From the NCBI GenBank assembly GCA_023055505.1, contig JALIRH010000039.1, positions 1,488,001 to 1,552,000 of the forward strand: a stretch of DNA of 64,000 nucleotides, written 5' to 3'. The translations under genes and the position numbers were made by a program. This stretch comes from Callipepla californica brunnescens (Eukaryota; Chordata; Aves; Galliformes; Odontophoridae). Below are positions 36,401-51,600 of this stretch, one piece after another (position 1 is the stretch's first letter; the number at the start of each line of letters is the position of its first letter). The notes under the pieces were generated by a model. That model searched no databases. It was given only the letters and a program-made list of their open reading frames with translations, and was not told where the DNA came from.

Positions 36401-39400
36401 CAGCCATTCCTACTGCCACACACAAAGCATCTGACCCTGAGGTCAAACCTGCTTGCCAAAATACTGACCACAGGTGCAGAACTGTGTTAAAGAGCAGTGA
36501 AATCAGTAGATTCCAGACCAAGGTGGCAAACACGACCATTCCTGGAGTTTATAATGTGATCCTCATAAGAAAACCCCAGAGGAGTTTAATCCTGCCTTTT
36601 CCAGATGTTCCTTCTATCTTTCAGTTTGTTTGGTCTCATCCGTATGATGTGAATGCATGTAATAGCGAGGTACCCATTGGAAAGGGTTGGGGTCTCTCAC
36701 AAGAGATGCCCAGTGCCAGCTTCCCAACTAAGTTCCTACTGAAGGACACACAGATCTTATTCTCCTTTCATAAAGCACAGGTTCAAAGTCCTCAGACCAC
36801 TGTCTCTCCCTCTCCTTAGAAGAAGCAGCAGAGATGTTAGTTCACCAGCTCCTGTCAACTGTCAGCTGAGCCAGTGGTCGGAATGGACCGAATGCTTCCC
36901 TTGCCAAGGGAGAAAAGTAAGGCTCCACTGTAATGCATTCATTTATCTTCAGATGTGCCTGTGTTGAGGGTGTACACACATTAATTATAAATATGATACA
37001 TATTAATCATCCTGAAGCATCCTTTAAAAGCATCCAAACATGATGGAGGGGCTCCTCTCAGAGAGCTTCTTGCTTTGGTGTAAACTGGGAATAAATTTCT
37101 TTAAGGCAGCAGAGCTGCAAAACACCAAATCAAAGCAAAAGGTCGAAGAATCAGACCAGAATATTTGGCCAAGACTTTTGCCCTTTCCAATTTCAGAATT
37201 AATTACGGATCCCCAGATTCTTAAATGCAGATACACTAATGAGAAGAAATTAAAAAGCAACCTTCATTCATCAGCTCCTGTTCTCACATTTTGATATCGT
37301 TCCACCTGTCTTCATAACTCAAGGCTTCATTTTCAAATACCTGACATAATTTTGCTTTCTACTGAGTTCATATCCCTATATTTTTATTCCTGTGCTTACA
37401 ATCTGGAAATGATTTGTCTCTCCTCCTTCTGTTCCCCACCCTACCCTGGGTTTAAAAGCAGCTATCCTCATTAATAACTCATCAGAAATGTCTCAGCATC
37501 AGTGCTGTAATTAGTGGCTGTTTCCATCTGAGCCATCTGTGGGAAATAAGTTAGGTGTTTCTTTCTTGTGCAGCACCGGCACCGGACACTGCTGCAGCCA
37601 GCAATATTTGGGGGGCAGCGCTGCACAGGGTCCCTCTGGGATGAGCAAAGCTGCAGTGCTGGAGGGAGCTGCACCAGAACTCCCAGCTGTGGGAATGACT
37701 TCCAGTGCAAAGAGAGTGGTGAGTGAACTGGGCTCAAGCTTCAGTCTAAGGTTTTGGGTGGGCAGAACAGAAATCCATCTGTGTTATGTCTCAGTTGGAG
37801 CAGAAATAGTTAATTTTTTGGTGGGATAAAGAGACATCTTCTGCTCCAGCAGCTGTGCTATATGCTCACACTATCCCCATGGTCACCAATGTTCTCCCAA
37901 CACTGCTTTCAACCCTGGAGAAAGACACAGCTTAATCCTGAATCCAACCAGCTGCTGCTGGGCTGAATTCTTTATTCCTGGTCATCCCCAACCATGAGGA
38001 CTGAGATATAATATGGCTACTCCCTGCAAGTTTGGTTTTTGTCCTGACAAAGCTTGTTACACAAATGGTTCAAAGTCCCACCTTGAGCATTTAAGGAAAA
38101 TCCTACTGAAATCTAGAAATAGAATGGTTGGAAAAGATTTTTAGGATGATCTAGTCCAACCACCTACCTACTACCAATGTTGCCCACTAACAATGTCTCT
38201 CAGTGCCACATCCTCACAGTTCTTGAACACCAGGGATAGCAATCCCATCACCTTCCCAGGCAGCTTGTGCCAGATCCTGATCGCTCAAAGTTTTTTCTTA
38301 TCTCCAACCAGAATCTCCCCAGCACAATTTAAGACCATTCCCTTTCATCTTACTGAATACACACCTGCCCTCAGCTAAAGCAGGTCAACATTGCTCCACC
38401 CAGAGCAACAGTTCCCTCCATGACTACCACATCAAGGCTTGCTCCTCACTCCCCAGAACAAAAGCATTTTTAAGCTGCAGTTCCTGCAAACATTCATTCT
38501 TGAGCTATAATCATTGCTATAAGCTCCTGGTGGAATACTGCAGTGTTTACCACAAAGTGTGGCTTCCTGAGGCACTTAAATATAGGTGCCAAACAGCACA
38601 ATAAATGCAAAAAGGCTTCTTGAATGTGGAAAAACAATTGTCTCTCTGTGTGCACTCCAGGTCGCTGTATTAAAAGGCATCTTGTCTGCAATGGCAATAC
38701 AGACTGCAGGGATGGGTCTGATGAGAATGACTGCGAAGAGGAAGATATTCAAAGCCCCTGTGAAAATCTGTTCCTCATCCCAGGGTCTGAAAAAGCAGCA
38801 CGAGGGTGAGTAATTAGTCAATAGCTGCCACTCCTGCAATTAAAACAGGGTTGTTCTCACATTGCACCTCCTTAATAAGACCAGTGCTCTATGAACTTAC
38901 ACTGTGCCATGCAAAACCCAATGGAGGGTGCCTGTCCTACACAACCATGGGTAGCAGTGATGAAGGCTGGAGGGTTCAACCCAGATTTTCTTTCCAGACC
39001 CCCTCATGTTTACCTGAGCTTTGCTCAGCCACTCTGTACTTGTGAATGTGCTTTTTCACTACTCTCTGGGTCCAGTTATCTTACAGCTTTCTCCAGTTCA
39101 TAAAAGCAAATACTAAAGGAAACAGTAGATGTTGGAAATGCAGCTTCCTGTAGAGGGTTCTATCTATAGAGAGAACATTTGACTCCAGGATTTAGGACTT
39201 CAAAGCATGGATTCAGAGTAGAGAGACTAAGCACCAAACGATAAGCTGGAAAAAGTACTTCTACCCATTAAAAAGTTTTACTTTATTATGTTTCTTTGTT
39301 GTTGTTTTTTTTAATGGAATATAAAGGAAAAAAAAAAAAAGGAAAACCTAGAATGAATTATAATTATATAATTATATATATGTGGCACTTTTGCCCTACA

Positions 39401-39633
39401 CCCTGTGCTTTAAGCATGGCACTACTTAGTTCCATTTGGAGAACATGAGCTACAGTGTGACAGCACAGCCACCCACTGGGTAATTCTCCAACTTGTTTGA
39501 TCCAGTACTCTCTGGAGTCAGTGAGAAAAATGCTCTGAGCATGGGTGCATCCATCCAAAAATTCTTCGTGACCTATGTTAATTTGCACTGAGCACTGCAT
39601 TTAATACTGCTCTGATTTGTTTCCTCTGCAGAA

Positions 39634-39665
<32 letters not shown>

Positions 39666-42600
39666 AGCAATAGCGCTTACTATCCTGTTCTTACAGATGA
39701 TTCCCTGTTGTGAGGAGCAACGCTACTGTCTAGTTTGAATAATGCTTTCATTTTAGGCCATTGAAATCCCACCTGTTACTTAATATTCCCTGTAATTCAG
39801 AGGGCAGCACTAGGGAGCAGGAAGAGGGAAGTGTAAGGAAATAAGTGATTAACTTAGCAAGGCACTGGGAGACTGTAAGTCCAGAGAGTGTACTAACTCC
39901 ATTGAAAATAATAATAATGGGACCACTATTAAAGGAAGGAGATGAAATTAAGATAGATACCAGTTATAGTGAAGCCAGGAAATGCTTTAAGATCCACCAG
40001 GCCACGAAAGATTCACTGGGACTGGAGGAATCCCAACAGCTGGGACTTCTACAACTGTACACGCAGGGATGGACTGTATAACTTAACTGACATCTACCTC
40101 TAGCATCTGAATCCAAACAAATGCCTTGGAAATAAAATGGCTGTTTGCCTCCAGTTAGCTTTGGGAAGGAGATGCATAGAGAGAGCAGACTCAGTCCTCA
40201 GATAACAGTTGCTGCCTAAGTTCCAAATCAGACCTGAGGATGAATGATATACAGCACTGTAACATCAGGAGGACAGAAATAGTGACAGCGTCTGCTGGAG
40301 AAAGAAAACAGGAGCTGTGGATAACTTTGAATGCTATTTTTTTTCCAAAGGTACAACATCCTAACACAGGAGGAAAAAAGGTACATATACGATCCTAAAT
40401 TTCTGGGAGGCCATTGTGAATCTGTCTACAATGGGGAGTGGAGGGCACTGAGGTACGATGCCATATGTGAACGCCTGTACTATGGAGATGATGAGAAGTA
40501 TTTCCGCAAGCCTTACAACTTCCACATGTACCAGCTCCTAGTAAGTACTCAGATGGTCAAATCTGGCAACATTTCCTGGGCTGAAAAGCCAAATTTGCTA
40601 CAAAGATACTGTACAGGCACATTGTATCAGGAGACAACTGACTACATGTTGTCTTCCAAATTACCTTCCTCCAGCTGTCCCCAAGACTGGCAATATAAGA
40701 GCAGTTTCATGGCACATCAAGGCACTGAAGTGCTTTACCATTCAGGCATCCCCACTTCTTACTCTACCCTAGTCAAAGCCAAAATAATTTCTCTTTTTCC
40801 CCCCACTCTAAATTCTGAATTTTACTATAAACAACCTGTAGAGCTGGCAGAAGTCACTTGCATCTCCACGGATGAAGTTGACCACATGCAAAATGGGAAC
40901 GATGCTAGCAATTTGATTCTTGGAAGCATTTAAGTCTTAAGAATGGCTAAATGGGGCGTAAGCCTGAATTCTGATGGCAATATTACTCAGAGAGACCTAC
41001 CACATTGGCAGTACTCCCCCCTCTTATCCGCAAGCCCTGCTCATACGCTTTCTTCAGAGACACTGGAGTCTAGGAAGACACAACCATCAGAGATGTCTTT
41101 TTTAGTGTTGGTAATTTATCTGGCTTTTTATAGAGACAGCAAGTGGCACAGCCTGAGCTCAGCAGGGCTGCTGAATTCCACACACTGGCAAAGCAGAGCT
41201 GTCACAGAAAAGGTCACTTCTCTAAAACACGGGCAGAACAATGTTTATTTTCTATCACTGCCCTCATAAGTGACTGGATTACTGCTGCTGAATCTTTTTC
41301 CTAAGTAAATTAATCCTGAAACAGGCTGGAGTGAAAAAAAAAATCACTCCACACAGTCAGAATTTGGTAGAGCTGCAAGGATATGGAAGGAGGATTTTAT
41401 AACACAAAGCGTCAAACTGGCTTGACAAGCACCATCACAAGCTCTGCCTGTTATGGCACTGCTTTTGTTGGTTAAATGCAATCCATTCCTCTGTCTGGGG
41501 ATGGATAAAGGAAGATGTGTGGCTTTATGTGCATTCCCCACATACTTCCAAATGAAATGGCATGCAGCTGCATTTGTTATACTGCACTCATTGATAAGTT
41601 AGCACTGACATCATCAGGAGCATCACTAGATTCAATGGAGGTTAGATCAGCTCCTTAAAGAAATAGGGAAAGAAAAAAAGAAAAAAAGTGAAATGCCTGA
41701 GAAATTGATGTGTGCTCCTTCCACTGTAGGCTCATGCTGATTCTGGGTTCTCTTCTGAGTTTTATGATGATTCAAAAGATCTGCTTGATGCCCTCAAAAG
41801 TAGCAAATCTGAAGGAGGGGGTTTCACCATTGGGATCGGGCCTGAACAAATAGATATCAAACTGAACCTCGGCTTCACTTTATCACGTGGCAAAGGATCC
41901 CTGAAGAACTTCACAGAATATACTGCAAAGGTAAAAAATCAGCAATGCATATGCTCCGATCACCTCATCTGGGCATTGTATGGTCTGATTATAACTTCTG
42001 TTTTTTCTCTTTTTTTTTCTTTTTTTTTTTTTTATATTTGTCCACATAACTGCAAGTGTATGATCATTAGTAATCTTGCTTGAAGTTCTTATTATATTTT
42101 AGAAAACAAGGGAGAATAGAATTGAATTACCAAGTACCACAACACATCATCTCACCCCACTCATTTCATGGCTACTTTAAGCACACATAAAAAAAAAACA
42201 AACAAGAGATGACAGTGAGGGAGGAGGAAATATCGAGATGTTGATCAAAACATCCTTGATGTCCTTAGGGAATGATCTCCACTAGAAAATTTATCTTGTT
42301 CTAATTAATACAAGCTGCCTTCTGATAGGAAAATACACTGTTTCTGAGGAAAGGTTCAAGCAATATGATGAAAATAAAAGCTTCCAATAATAAGGCTTAT
42401 TTCTCACAAGCTTTTCTCATCATGCACTAACTGTGACACTTTCTTCCCCATCTAATAACACAAATGCTAGATTTTCCCACATATATTACACCTCGTCTCC
42501 TCTTCTTTCTTGGCTGCTGATAGCAAACTATAAGGAATAATTATTTTGATAACTTTCTGAGTTGAAAAGCCCTTAATCTGCCTGAAATTGGCACCATAGG

Positions 42601-45600
42601 AGCATTTACTGTGCACTTGTTTAGATTCACTTGCAGCTGAAGAATGATCTGTTATTGGAAGAATCATTTAAGGGGCTGTTCCTGTTGCACTGGCATCTTG
42701 TCTGATACAACAATTGGTCTGGAAGAGGAGCTGTGGATATGTTGTTAGATCCGTGAAATACTCCCCTCCCAGACAGGGTATTCTCCTGTAGCCTCATCAA
42801 GATTGTCAAAATACAAAAAGGAATTTTAAAACAAAAAAGTAGAAATTGCAGAAACAGAAGATGAAGAATCTTGTGGAGTTGAGTTCTGACCATATTTGCA
42901 CATCAATAACCCCCCCCAAACATCCAAACCATTTTATTGCCCTCCTCCTCACCTCATACAGCCACACAAGAAAGAAACATTGAAAATAAACAGTCACCAC
43001 TGATTTCATTTAAACTAGGACTGCTCTCAAGCTTGTAACATGTACTGACAGTTACACTCAGGCTTTTCTCTGCAAACTGTAAAGCTGGAAAGTGGCTTTC
43101 TCTCCCCCAACCTCTCCATGAATACTGATTATCAGCTCCTCTTCTCTCTACTTGCAGAATGTTGGATTCATTAGAATTACAACCAAGGTGCAAACGGCCC
43201 GTTTCAAGATGAAAAGGAACAACATCATTTTGGATGAAGACATGCTCATTTCCCTGCAGGAGCTTCCAGATACTTACAACTATGGCATGTACGGGAAATT
43301 CATCAACGACTATGGCACCCATTTCATCACATCTGGCACTATGGGAGGCAGCCTTGAGTACATCCTTGTTCTTAACAAAGAGGAAATGAGACGAAAAGGT
43401 AAGACTCACACAAGTATTTATCTGCTCACAATTTTCTGCACTAAACCAGGCATCTACCAACTTGGAGACCACGGAATGGGTCAAGTCCACCATCTGGCGG
43501 CTCTTGGCTGGGAATATGCTCATCAATAACCAGCTTGGATAAGAGAGATTATTTCCCATCACAAGCTAGACATATATCTACCAAAAATCCAGAAATGCAG
43601 TGGAGCTGGGGGTTTGAATGCCCATACGTTCTTCAAAAGATGCTACTTGACACATAACAGAGCTTTACTGTCATTTAAATGTGTCTCCTGATCCTATTTC
43701 AGAATAATCTGAGTGAACTTTTTTGTAGATTAATGATAGCTTTAAGGATTTTTTCCTCTCTTTTTCCAGTGTTACTTTCCAGACTTCTCTAAGCTTCTCC
43801 TATTGCTTAGGGTCTTAGTTCTGGCCACCTTACAACTACTCAAGGTTTGCAAACTCATCTGAAGTAAAGAATGAGAGCCCACTCACATTTTCACATCCTA
43901 AAAATGAAGGCTTCAGTTTTCTGTAAATGGAAATAACCAGTTGCTCCCACCACCTTACTCTGTTGGGTGTCATACCCAAAGACTATCAGTACTCTGTTAG
44001 TTCAGTTCTTAACAAATTAGTGCACATAAGGCTGGAGAGCTGTACCTCTAAATCTGTTAGATGAAATATCCCCTGAAGATACCTAGATAGTAGGAGTAGC
44101 TGTTACCAGAGAGCCAAACACTGTACCTAGTCAAAAACATAAGATGCAGAATAACACGTCACTGTAGTACACTAAACAGAGTGCCAACTTTTGCAAAGGT
44201 GTCAGTTGTGAAAAAGATCCAATTTTACCCAACTATCATCACTCTGCTCTGCTGAGGGTACCTATGCCTGTTAACTCCAGGCTGGATGTTAAGGTCAAAT
44301 AAAATTGTGGCCTTGGACCACAGGCACAAATTGCTGAAATTACATCAGTTTCCACAGTCCTACTCTCCAGTCTGAAATGGTTTGATACCATCAGCACTAG
44401 AAGAATTATATACTTCACAGCAAGCATTAACCATGCCACTTCCTGCAAGAAATTACCCATTTAGAGATTTTTCACTAAATTTCTCAACTGTTTGAAAACA
44501 TGATGCCCCTTCAAATCATTCTTTCACTTTGAAGAGAGAGTGATGTAGAAGCGAACACCATCTTGAAGAGCAAGCCTTCAGAAAGCGGACTGCCAAGTGC
44601 AGAGGAAGAATTAATCAAGCACACGTGGATGGGGGCTATTGTTTTACTCCATCTTGTGCTTATTATGTATCTGATGAGTATATTTATTGCAACAAGATGC
44701 CCTCTTTTGGGGAAGAAGGATGCTGAAGTTCAGCAAAAGACAAAAAACGTGCCCCAGTAGAGATGTAATTTTCATTCTAACGTGGCACGTTTATGTAATT
44801 TTCATCTAACTCAGATTCTGCTAGAAAGGCCACATTTATCAAGTCAGCAGTGCTCTGTGTCACATGCTGCAGACCCAGAAGGACCACCTGCAGTGACAGA
44901 TAAGCCATTATGCAAAGCCATGTGAAAAAACTGCCTTTCTATTGGCAATCACCACCACGCTTGCTTGAAGGCTGTATTTGCAAGTGGATTAGTCTCCTCC
45001 CCTGAGGGATGGTCATGATCAGGGTATAAGCTCTCACATCTTTAAAGCCTGGGCTTCCAAAAATGAGTTTGAAGCTGAATTCCTGCAGGGCTGAACAGTG
45101 CAACTCCTGCTTTAGATCCACCCATGCATCCTGAGAAGCCAACTAGACCAGGAAGCCATGCATTAAATGCTTTGGAAGAGGAAATGCTCCTTTTATTTCC
45201 ATAGACTGGTGACTAAGTCAGCCATGTCCAGGAAATAAATTCAGGCTGAGCACTGCCTAAATGAGAGATACCTGGTGGTCACTGAGCCAACTAGACATAG
45301 GTGTGAGCTAGATTTCATGCACCTAAGAAACCTGAATTTTGATAAAGAAGCCACCTTCTGAATTAAGACACCCATGAACAGACCACAACCAACTCGTGCA
45401 GAGCTTTGGAGTGCAGTTTTGTATCCATCAGCCCATTTCAGGCTGCAAGGGTTTCCTTCTACGAATGTGGACACGAATGAAATAAACAAATGGATATGTC
45501 AGAATGAGGTCCCTTGTTGCTCTGCCATCAATATTTTTCATTACTTTTTTAAAAATAGATTGTTATGACTCTATTATTTAGTTGAAAGAAGAGTAATGTG

Positions 45601-48600
45601 TTCCCACATTACAAGAACATTTATGGGAGAAACATTACGCACAGAGTAAATTAGAAAGAGTCTTCATATATTCTGATTAATTCAAAACACAGCAGTAAAT
45701 CTCGAGAACACTCAACTATTGCAAATTACATAACATAAAAAACTATTAGGGCTCCTCCCTCAAGTGCCAATATTTCCTACGACCACCCTTTTGCAACGAT
45801 AACCACTTTGCATTTATCAAGACCTGATCTTGGCTGCAACCAATAGCAAATTGTATTGACAGACCCTTGCAGAACATAATTACTCAACAGAAACCATAGC
45901 AAATCAATTAACCAGGGCATTCCTCGAGTTTAATTTTACAGCCCTCCAACACTAAGATGAGCAATCACTCACGGCGCTTTGGGTGAGTGAACTTTACCCA
46001 CCACATTTACAACTGTTGAACACTTTACTACAAGTAACTGAGTGCTATCCATTTGATCTCCCTCAAGGGCTCCATTTTGTGAGGAGATTCAATTCCCCGT
46101 GAGCTCTTCAAGTGTGCTTCACTCCCTATCACTTTAGACACAGAATTTGAAGTCCCATTCCTAGGGGACCAAGCACATAATACAAAGCCACCAAGCAGCC
46201 CCACAACCTGCAGAACTCCAGCCCACCTCCCCAGAAAGGCATACAGGACAGAACAAGAACAGAGCAATTTATTACTCACGTTCTAAAGACAAGCAAGACA
46301 ACATGCTGCTCCCTAGTACACTCACCTGCTCTGGGGTCAGGTGCAGCTAGAGCCTAAATCATTAAACCACTAAGCCACAATGCACAAATCCTGCCAAGAA
46401 GAGCAGGATGACTGACAAAAAGAACATCATGAACATTACCTATTGCTTACAACACCCATATTAATTAAAATCAAAGGTTTTCTTAACTATTCCAAAAGAC
46501 AGCCTCCAGGACGCTGAAGCATACACATAAAATCATACCATATGAAATATGCACATTGCTTACCTTAGTGAAACCACCTCATTAGTTTGCTTCTCCCCTC
46601 TGCAGTCACTTCATGGGTCTCTAGCTACATATTTGGATGATATACGTGGCAGCAATAGCAGCAGTACACAAAAAGGCCTTCATAGCTTTCAGCAGGCAGA
46701 GCTTTAGCAAGTGGTTGCTGAAGGCACTGCCTATACATTGGTCAGACCCTCAGTTTGGGAAAATTAACAACGATCTATTGATTTCACCTGCTGTCCCCAG
46801 CTTTACTCTATTTATGAATTAGCCTATAGAGAAAGAAAAAAACCAAATGAACAAACAAGCCACAGACAAAAGCCACAATATTTTTTCCATTTTAAATAAT
46901 TAGGCTAAAGCAGGATATATATGCTTGAAATCTTGCATTAAGGTATTTTGTTTCTTTTAATAAGAAGGAAACCACTTAATGGTAAGGAAGTTTCCCTATT
47001 CATCTATCATGGCCCAATGTACACCAATAAATGTTTGGCTTTGCTACCGTGAGGCTAAAGGCTGTTTTCTGCTTGAAATAAGTCTGTGAGTAATGTCCAA
47101 TGCAATTAGATAACTGTTGTCCTCATTGATACAAAATACATAAATGGGAAAATGAAAGCCTTCCACTCAGTACTAATCACTGCATTTCCTTTTTGTATTG
47201 TTGCTTCATAGACATCAGCTACGAGGAAGTAACCACCTGTTTTGGCCTCTCACTGGGCACTTCAATCTCAGTGCCTATGCTGGATTTGGAAGCATCTGTC
47301 TCACTCTCTGGCTGTGCAGAGAAACAGCTTCTGAATTCTGGTATGGTGATGGGATAGTTGTCTGCTAAGATACAGCTCATGATTCTGTTCCATTGTCACT
47401 GGGCCTGTAGGTTAAGGTAGGGTTATACAAGGTATAGAGGGTGTTCAGGTTCCATCCCTAGACACGGCTCAGACCCAAGATGGGACAAAAGCATGTTTGG
47501 GTCTCCCACTCCAGAAGTGGGTGCCTCTTGAAAGAAATTGCAGTAGTAGCATCTGAACAGAAATCTGGCCTTGAAAAAAAAAGTGGAGGGATGACTGGGG
47601 AACTCCATTACCTTCAGCCATGCCAGGGTGGCCAGGGGTAAACCAGAGAGACATAAAAGTCAGATCCAAGCCCCTCTGCCCCCTTCCCTTCCCAAGCCTT
47701 CCCTTGGAAGTACCCTGTGGCTCCAGTCCCTCTGCAGATGTCCTGTGTGTCACCAGTCTGGACCAAACATGCAGGAGAACTGATTGTGATCCATGGGGAA
47801 AAAACACCAGTCCAGAGAGGGCAACAATGGCGTCTACTAAAAAAGTCAGCGCTGATCATAACAAGCAGAAAATGCCAGTGATAGACAAGGAGATCTCCTG
47901 CATCCATGCTAAGCAGACATAAATGCTGGAGATGTGCAGCCTCTTTAGGTCTTACCAGCTTAGGGCATATATCAGTGCTTGTCATCAACCACCTTTTAAC
48001 AATGCAGAGGGTTCACCCTGCCAGTGGAGAAGGAAACGCAGCACCCTTTAATTTCAGGAGTGCAGCACTGACACCACTCACTGAGAGTCCCTCTCGTGAT
48101 TGAACTCACCTCAGTGCATCAGTTTCTGGTGTAGATGTGGTAACTAAATATATTTGTGTTACTCAACTTCTTAGATGCTGGGAGCAACAGTCGAGTCGTG
48201 GAAGATATCATTGTCCGGATTAAAGGTGGAGATACTTCTTACAGTGCAAGGCCCTTAAGCAGTTGGGATAGCAACACGTATCGGCTCTGGGGAAGGTCAT
48301 TAAAATATAATCCAGCTATTATTGATTTTGAGGTAAGGCTTTCTGCAGTTGAAGAAACTCTGCCACTATAACGAATGAAAGTGTAGCCGAGCAGATCGTT
48401 TTGTATTTTTATTGTGATCCCATCACAGAACAAGATTAAATGTAATGGGCCACTGATCTAGTAACCTCTTATTCATTTCACAATGGGGAGTACATCTCCC
48501 ACTGGCAGCATCAGCAGGGAGGCAGACAAGGAGCTTAATGCTGGATTAGCACCGAGTTAAGTTTGTGATGTGTCCCCAAACAGCTTCCCAATGAGCGGCT

Positions 48601-51600
48601 CTCCACGGTTGCATCCATCCCTATTATTCTCCCTAATGCTTCTGGTCTCATGTATAGGCAGGAAATTCATGGGGAAGCAGCTATCCCTCTGGTGAACACT
48701 GCATTCTGCGTGCTTCTGAACCACAGTAGTACTACCTAACATCTGCACATGGCAGTGGGCATTGCTATGAGAGCTTCCAGAAGTTAGAACAGGAAAAACC
48801 ACTTTCTCAGGGGGGTCCTATATCTCCCCACACTCTGCAAGGGGAGTTCATGGCCATAAAAACCAGCAAAGTTCTCCCATTTTATTGGATGCCCTGTAAA
48901 ATGGAAAGATCGCCAAAGCATCCTACAGGGCTTCGTGGTGCAAAGGACAGACCTCAGTGACAGTTTGGACACACTGCCATTCTTGCTGTCATTAGAAGGA
49001 ACGACAGCAGGAGGGCCAAACAATAAAGGAGAGATAGGTATGTGGAACTGGAAATTATCTGCTTTATTGTCAGGGAAATGGGAATCTCCAAATCATTCTG
49101 GGCTGCAGCACCCCGGTAGCTGAAAGGCTGTGTAAAAAACAAGTGCTTTCAGTCACTGCTGCAGGTTATTCACCTTTCTCCACCAATTTCCATCATTTCT
49201 GGGCACAACTTACTGTGATTTTCCAGTAAAACATATGCTGACCTCTCTGCTGGCTGCTTTCAGAGCTTCGCAACTGTTGTGCAACCAGTGGTGGTTCATG
49301 CTGCCGATAAGAGCTTATGTCCTCTACAACAGCTCTTATCAGTAGCTTGTGCTCATTTGTTAAATAAGTTTGAACAAATTTGACTAAGAGCTCTTCCCAA
49401 AGCCTTTCTGATCCTCCTCACCCCATGTGCCTTGTGCAATGAGATGATGCCCAGGACTTTTCCTGGACTGCTGCCCACCGACTCTTAGCCAGACGCATGC
49501 TAGGCATATAGATATGTGTTCTCACATCAGCCTTGAGCTTGCTGCTTTAAAGGTCCCTTTTGTTACTGCAGAAACTGGAAAGGCTGAGATTTTTCATAGA
49601 ACCATTTTCTAAAGGCAGCTGAATACCTAATACACCCCAAAAAGTCACTTAGGGCATTTCAAAAGGCAGAGCTCTGCCACCGGTGTATGAGCCTGCTGCC
49701 TTTTGCATCACTTCTATTGAGCAGGGTTAAAGCAGAAGGTGGGTTACAATTACAATTGTCCACATCTGGATGAATGATACACAAGAACTGCATTTTGCTA
49801 CTGAAAGCACAAAGGACTACTATATTTTTAAAGCTGTAGATGGCTTGGGATTGTTTCACTGTATCAAAGAGCAAGATGTAGGCAGATGAAATTCTCCACG
49901 CTGTTCATTTACTGGATCACCCATGACCCAGTCACCATTTGTGACAGGTCAGTGTTTAGTTCTGATGATACCCACAGTCTGAAGCTCTCACCTAAATGTT
50001 TTGGTTCAAAAAAGCAAAAGGTGTACAAGAATCTGACACTGTGGCAGCAGTAAGGAATCAATCAAACAATGGGCTTACTGGGGTGTTCTGATTTATCATT
50101 TGGATCCACATTGAAAAACCAAAGCATGTCTAGAGAAGCCATTCCCACACGGATCTCTAAGATGGGAAGAGTTTTGGACCAGTGCTTTCTCAGTGGGGCC
50201 TATCAGTAGAGGTAACATTTGCATCACGTCTGTGCAGCTGTCAAGGAAGACAAATGAGGTTTTTCTCAGCCTTGCCTTTACCCAGCAATCTCCCTGCTCT
50301 CTGCGACACCTGAGTCCGTGCCCAGCTGAAATCCCCAACCTCCATTCTTTATCTCCACTCCATGCAGCTGCAACCCATCCATGAAATCCTCCGCAGAAGT
50401 GACGCTGGCAACATGGAAACCAAACGGCAGCACCTGAAGCGAGCTTTGGATGAGTACCTGCTGGAGTTCAACTCCTGCCGCTGTGGGCCATGCCAGAACA
50501 ACGGCGAGCCTGTCCTGGTGGGAGATCAGTGCTCATGCCAGTGTCGGTCTGGATACAGTGGCCCTGCTTGTGAGCAGACTAAACGCCAAGGTGAGGTCCC
50601 AACGTGCGCCCATAGAGGGGACAAAGCTGTCCATACACGTGGTTAACCACCACAGGGTCATAGAATGTCCTGAGTTGAGGTCCTTGGACCCTTGGGTCCT
50701 TTTGATGTCCCCAGAGAGCAGAGCTCAGCACTGCCCCTCCATTCCCTGTGAGGAGCTCTTGGGACACCATGAGGCACCTCCTCTTAGAACCCTCTGCTCA
50801 GGGCTGAACAGCTGACACATGCTGTGAAACAGACACCAGCATGAAAAATGACAAAAAATTCTAAATCCCAGCTCCTGAAGCTGGCCTAAAAAAAGCACTG
50901 TCCTCAGAGCAGTTCCACCCAGCAGAGCTCCAAGCCTTCAACCACCTGCTGCTAATTAGGGCCTCTCCATTAGAAAATCAGATCTGTGATAAGGAATACA
51001 AGCAAAGATGGGTGGATGGTGCAGGAAACTGAACTAAAAAGCACTGGCTCAGTGACTCAATAGCAGTGAGTTTTGGTTTGGATTTCCTTTTTTTTTTTTT
51101 TTTTTTTTGGTCTTGTTTTAAAAGAAAACCAACAGCTTCAGATTGGGCTGTCTCCAAATCCAAGGAATCCACTGGGCTCCTGCACACTGCTCTGAGCATC
51201 ACAGTGTCATTAAGGGCTGGAAAAGCCCTCTCAGATCCCCAAGCCCAATCCAACCCCATCACACCACTGACGATGTCCCTCAGTGCCACATCCCCAGGGC
51301 TCTTGGACACCCACAGAGATGGTGACCCTTTTTTTAGTGCTAGAGGGGATGAGAGGGGACAGGACAGGACATTCAGCTCACAGAAACAAAACGGATTTTT
51401 AGTTTCAAGACTCATTTAAGTGCAAACATGCTTGTTATGTTTTCTAATGTACAGTGTTTCAGAAGTTGGGAAGCCCAGCTTTTTGTCCAACTCTAAATAA
51501 GAGCACGCAGATCCATTTTTACTGTTCAGATTAATGAAGTGCCTAAGGCAGGGATGAAGGCCTACTGAGTAAATAAAACACGACAGTAAATGACAGCCAT

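Noticed and set aside
36379..36819. 146-codon plus-strand open frame directly before a C8A exon
   Set aside because: Its stop lies in the acceptor TAG of the next exon; composition is not protein-like and no domain was recognised.
40541..40933. Extension of the C8A exon at 40351 into the following intron
   Set aside because: The open frame continues by chance past a strong GTAAGT donor; the conserved sequence stops at 40540.
42954..43562. 202-codon minus-strand open frame
   Set aside because: It lies opposite the conserved C8A MACPF exon 43158-43398 and is its antisense shadow.
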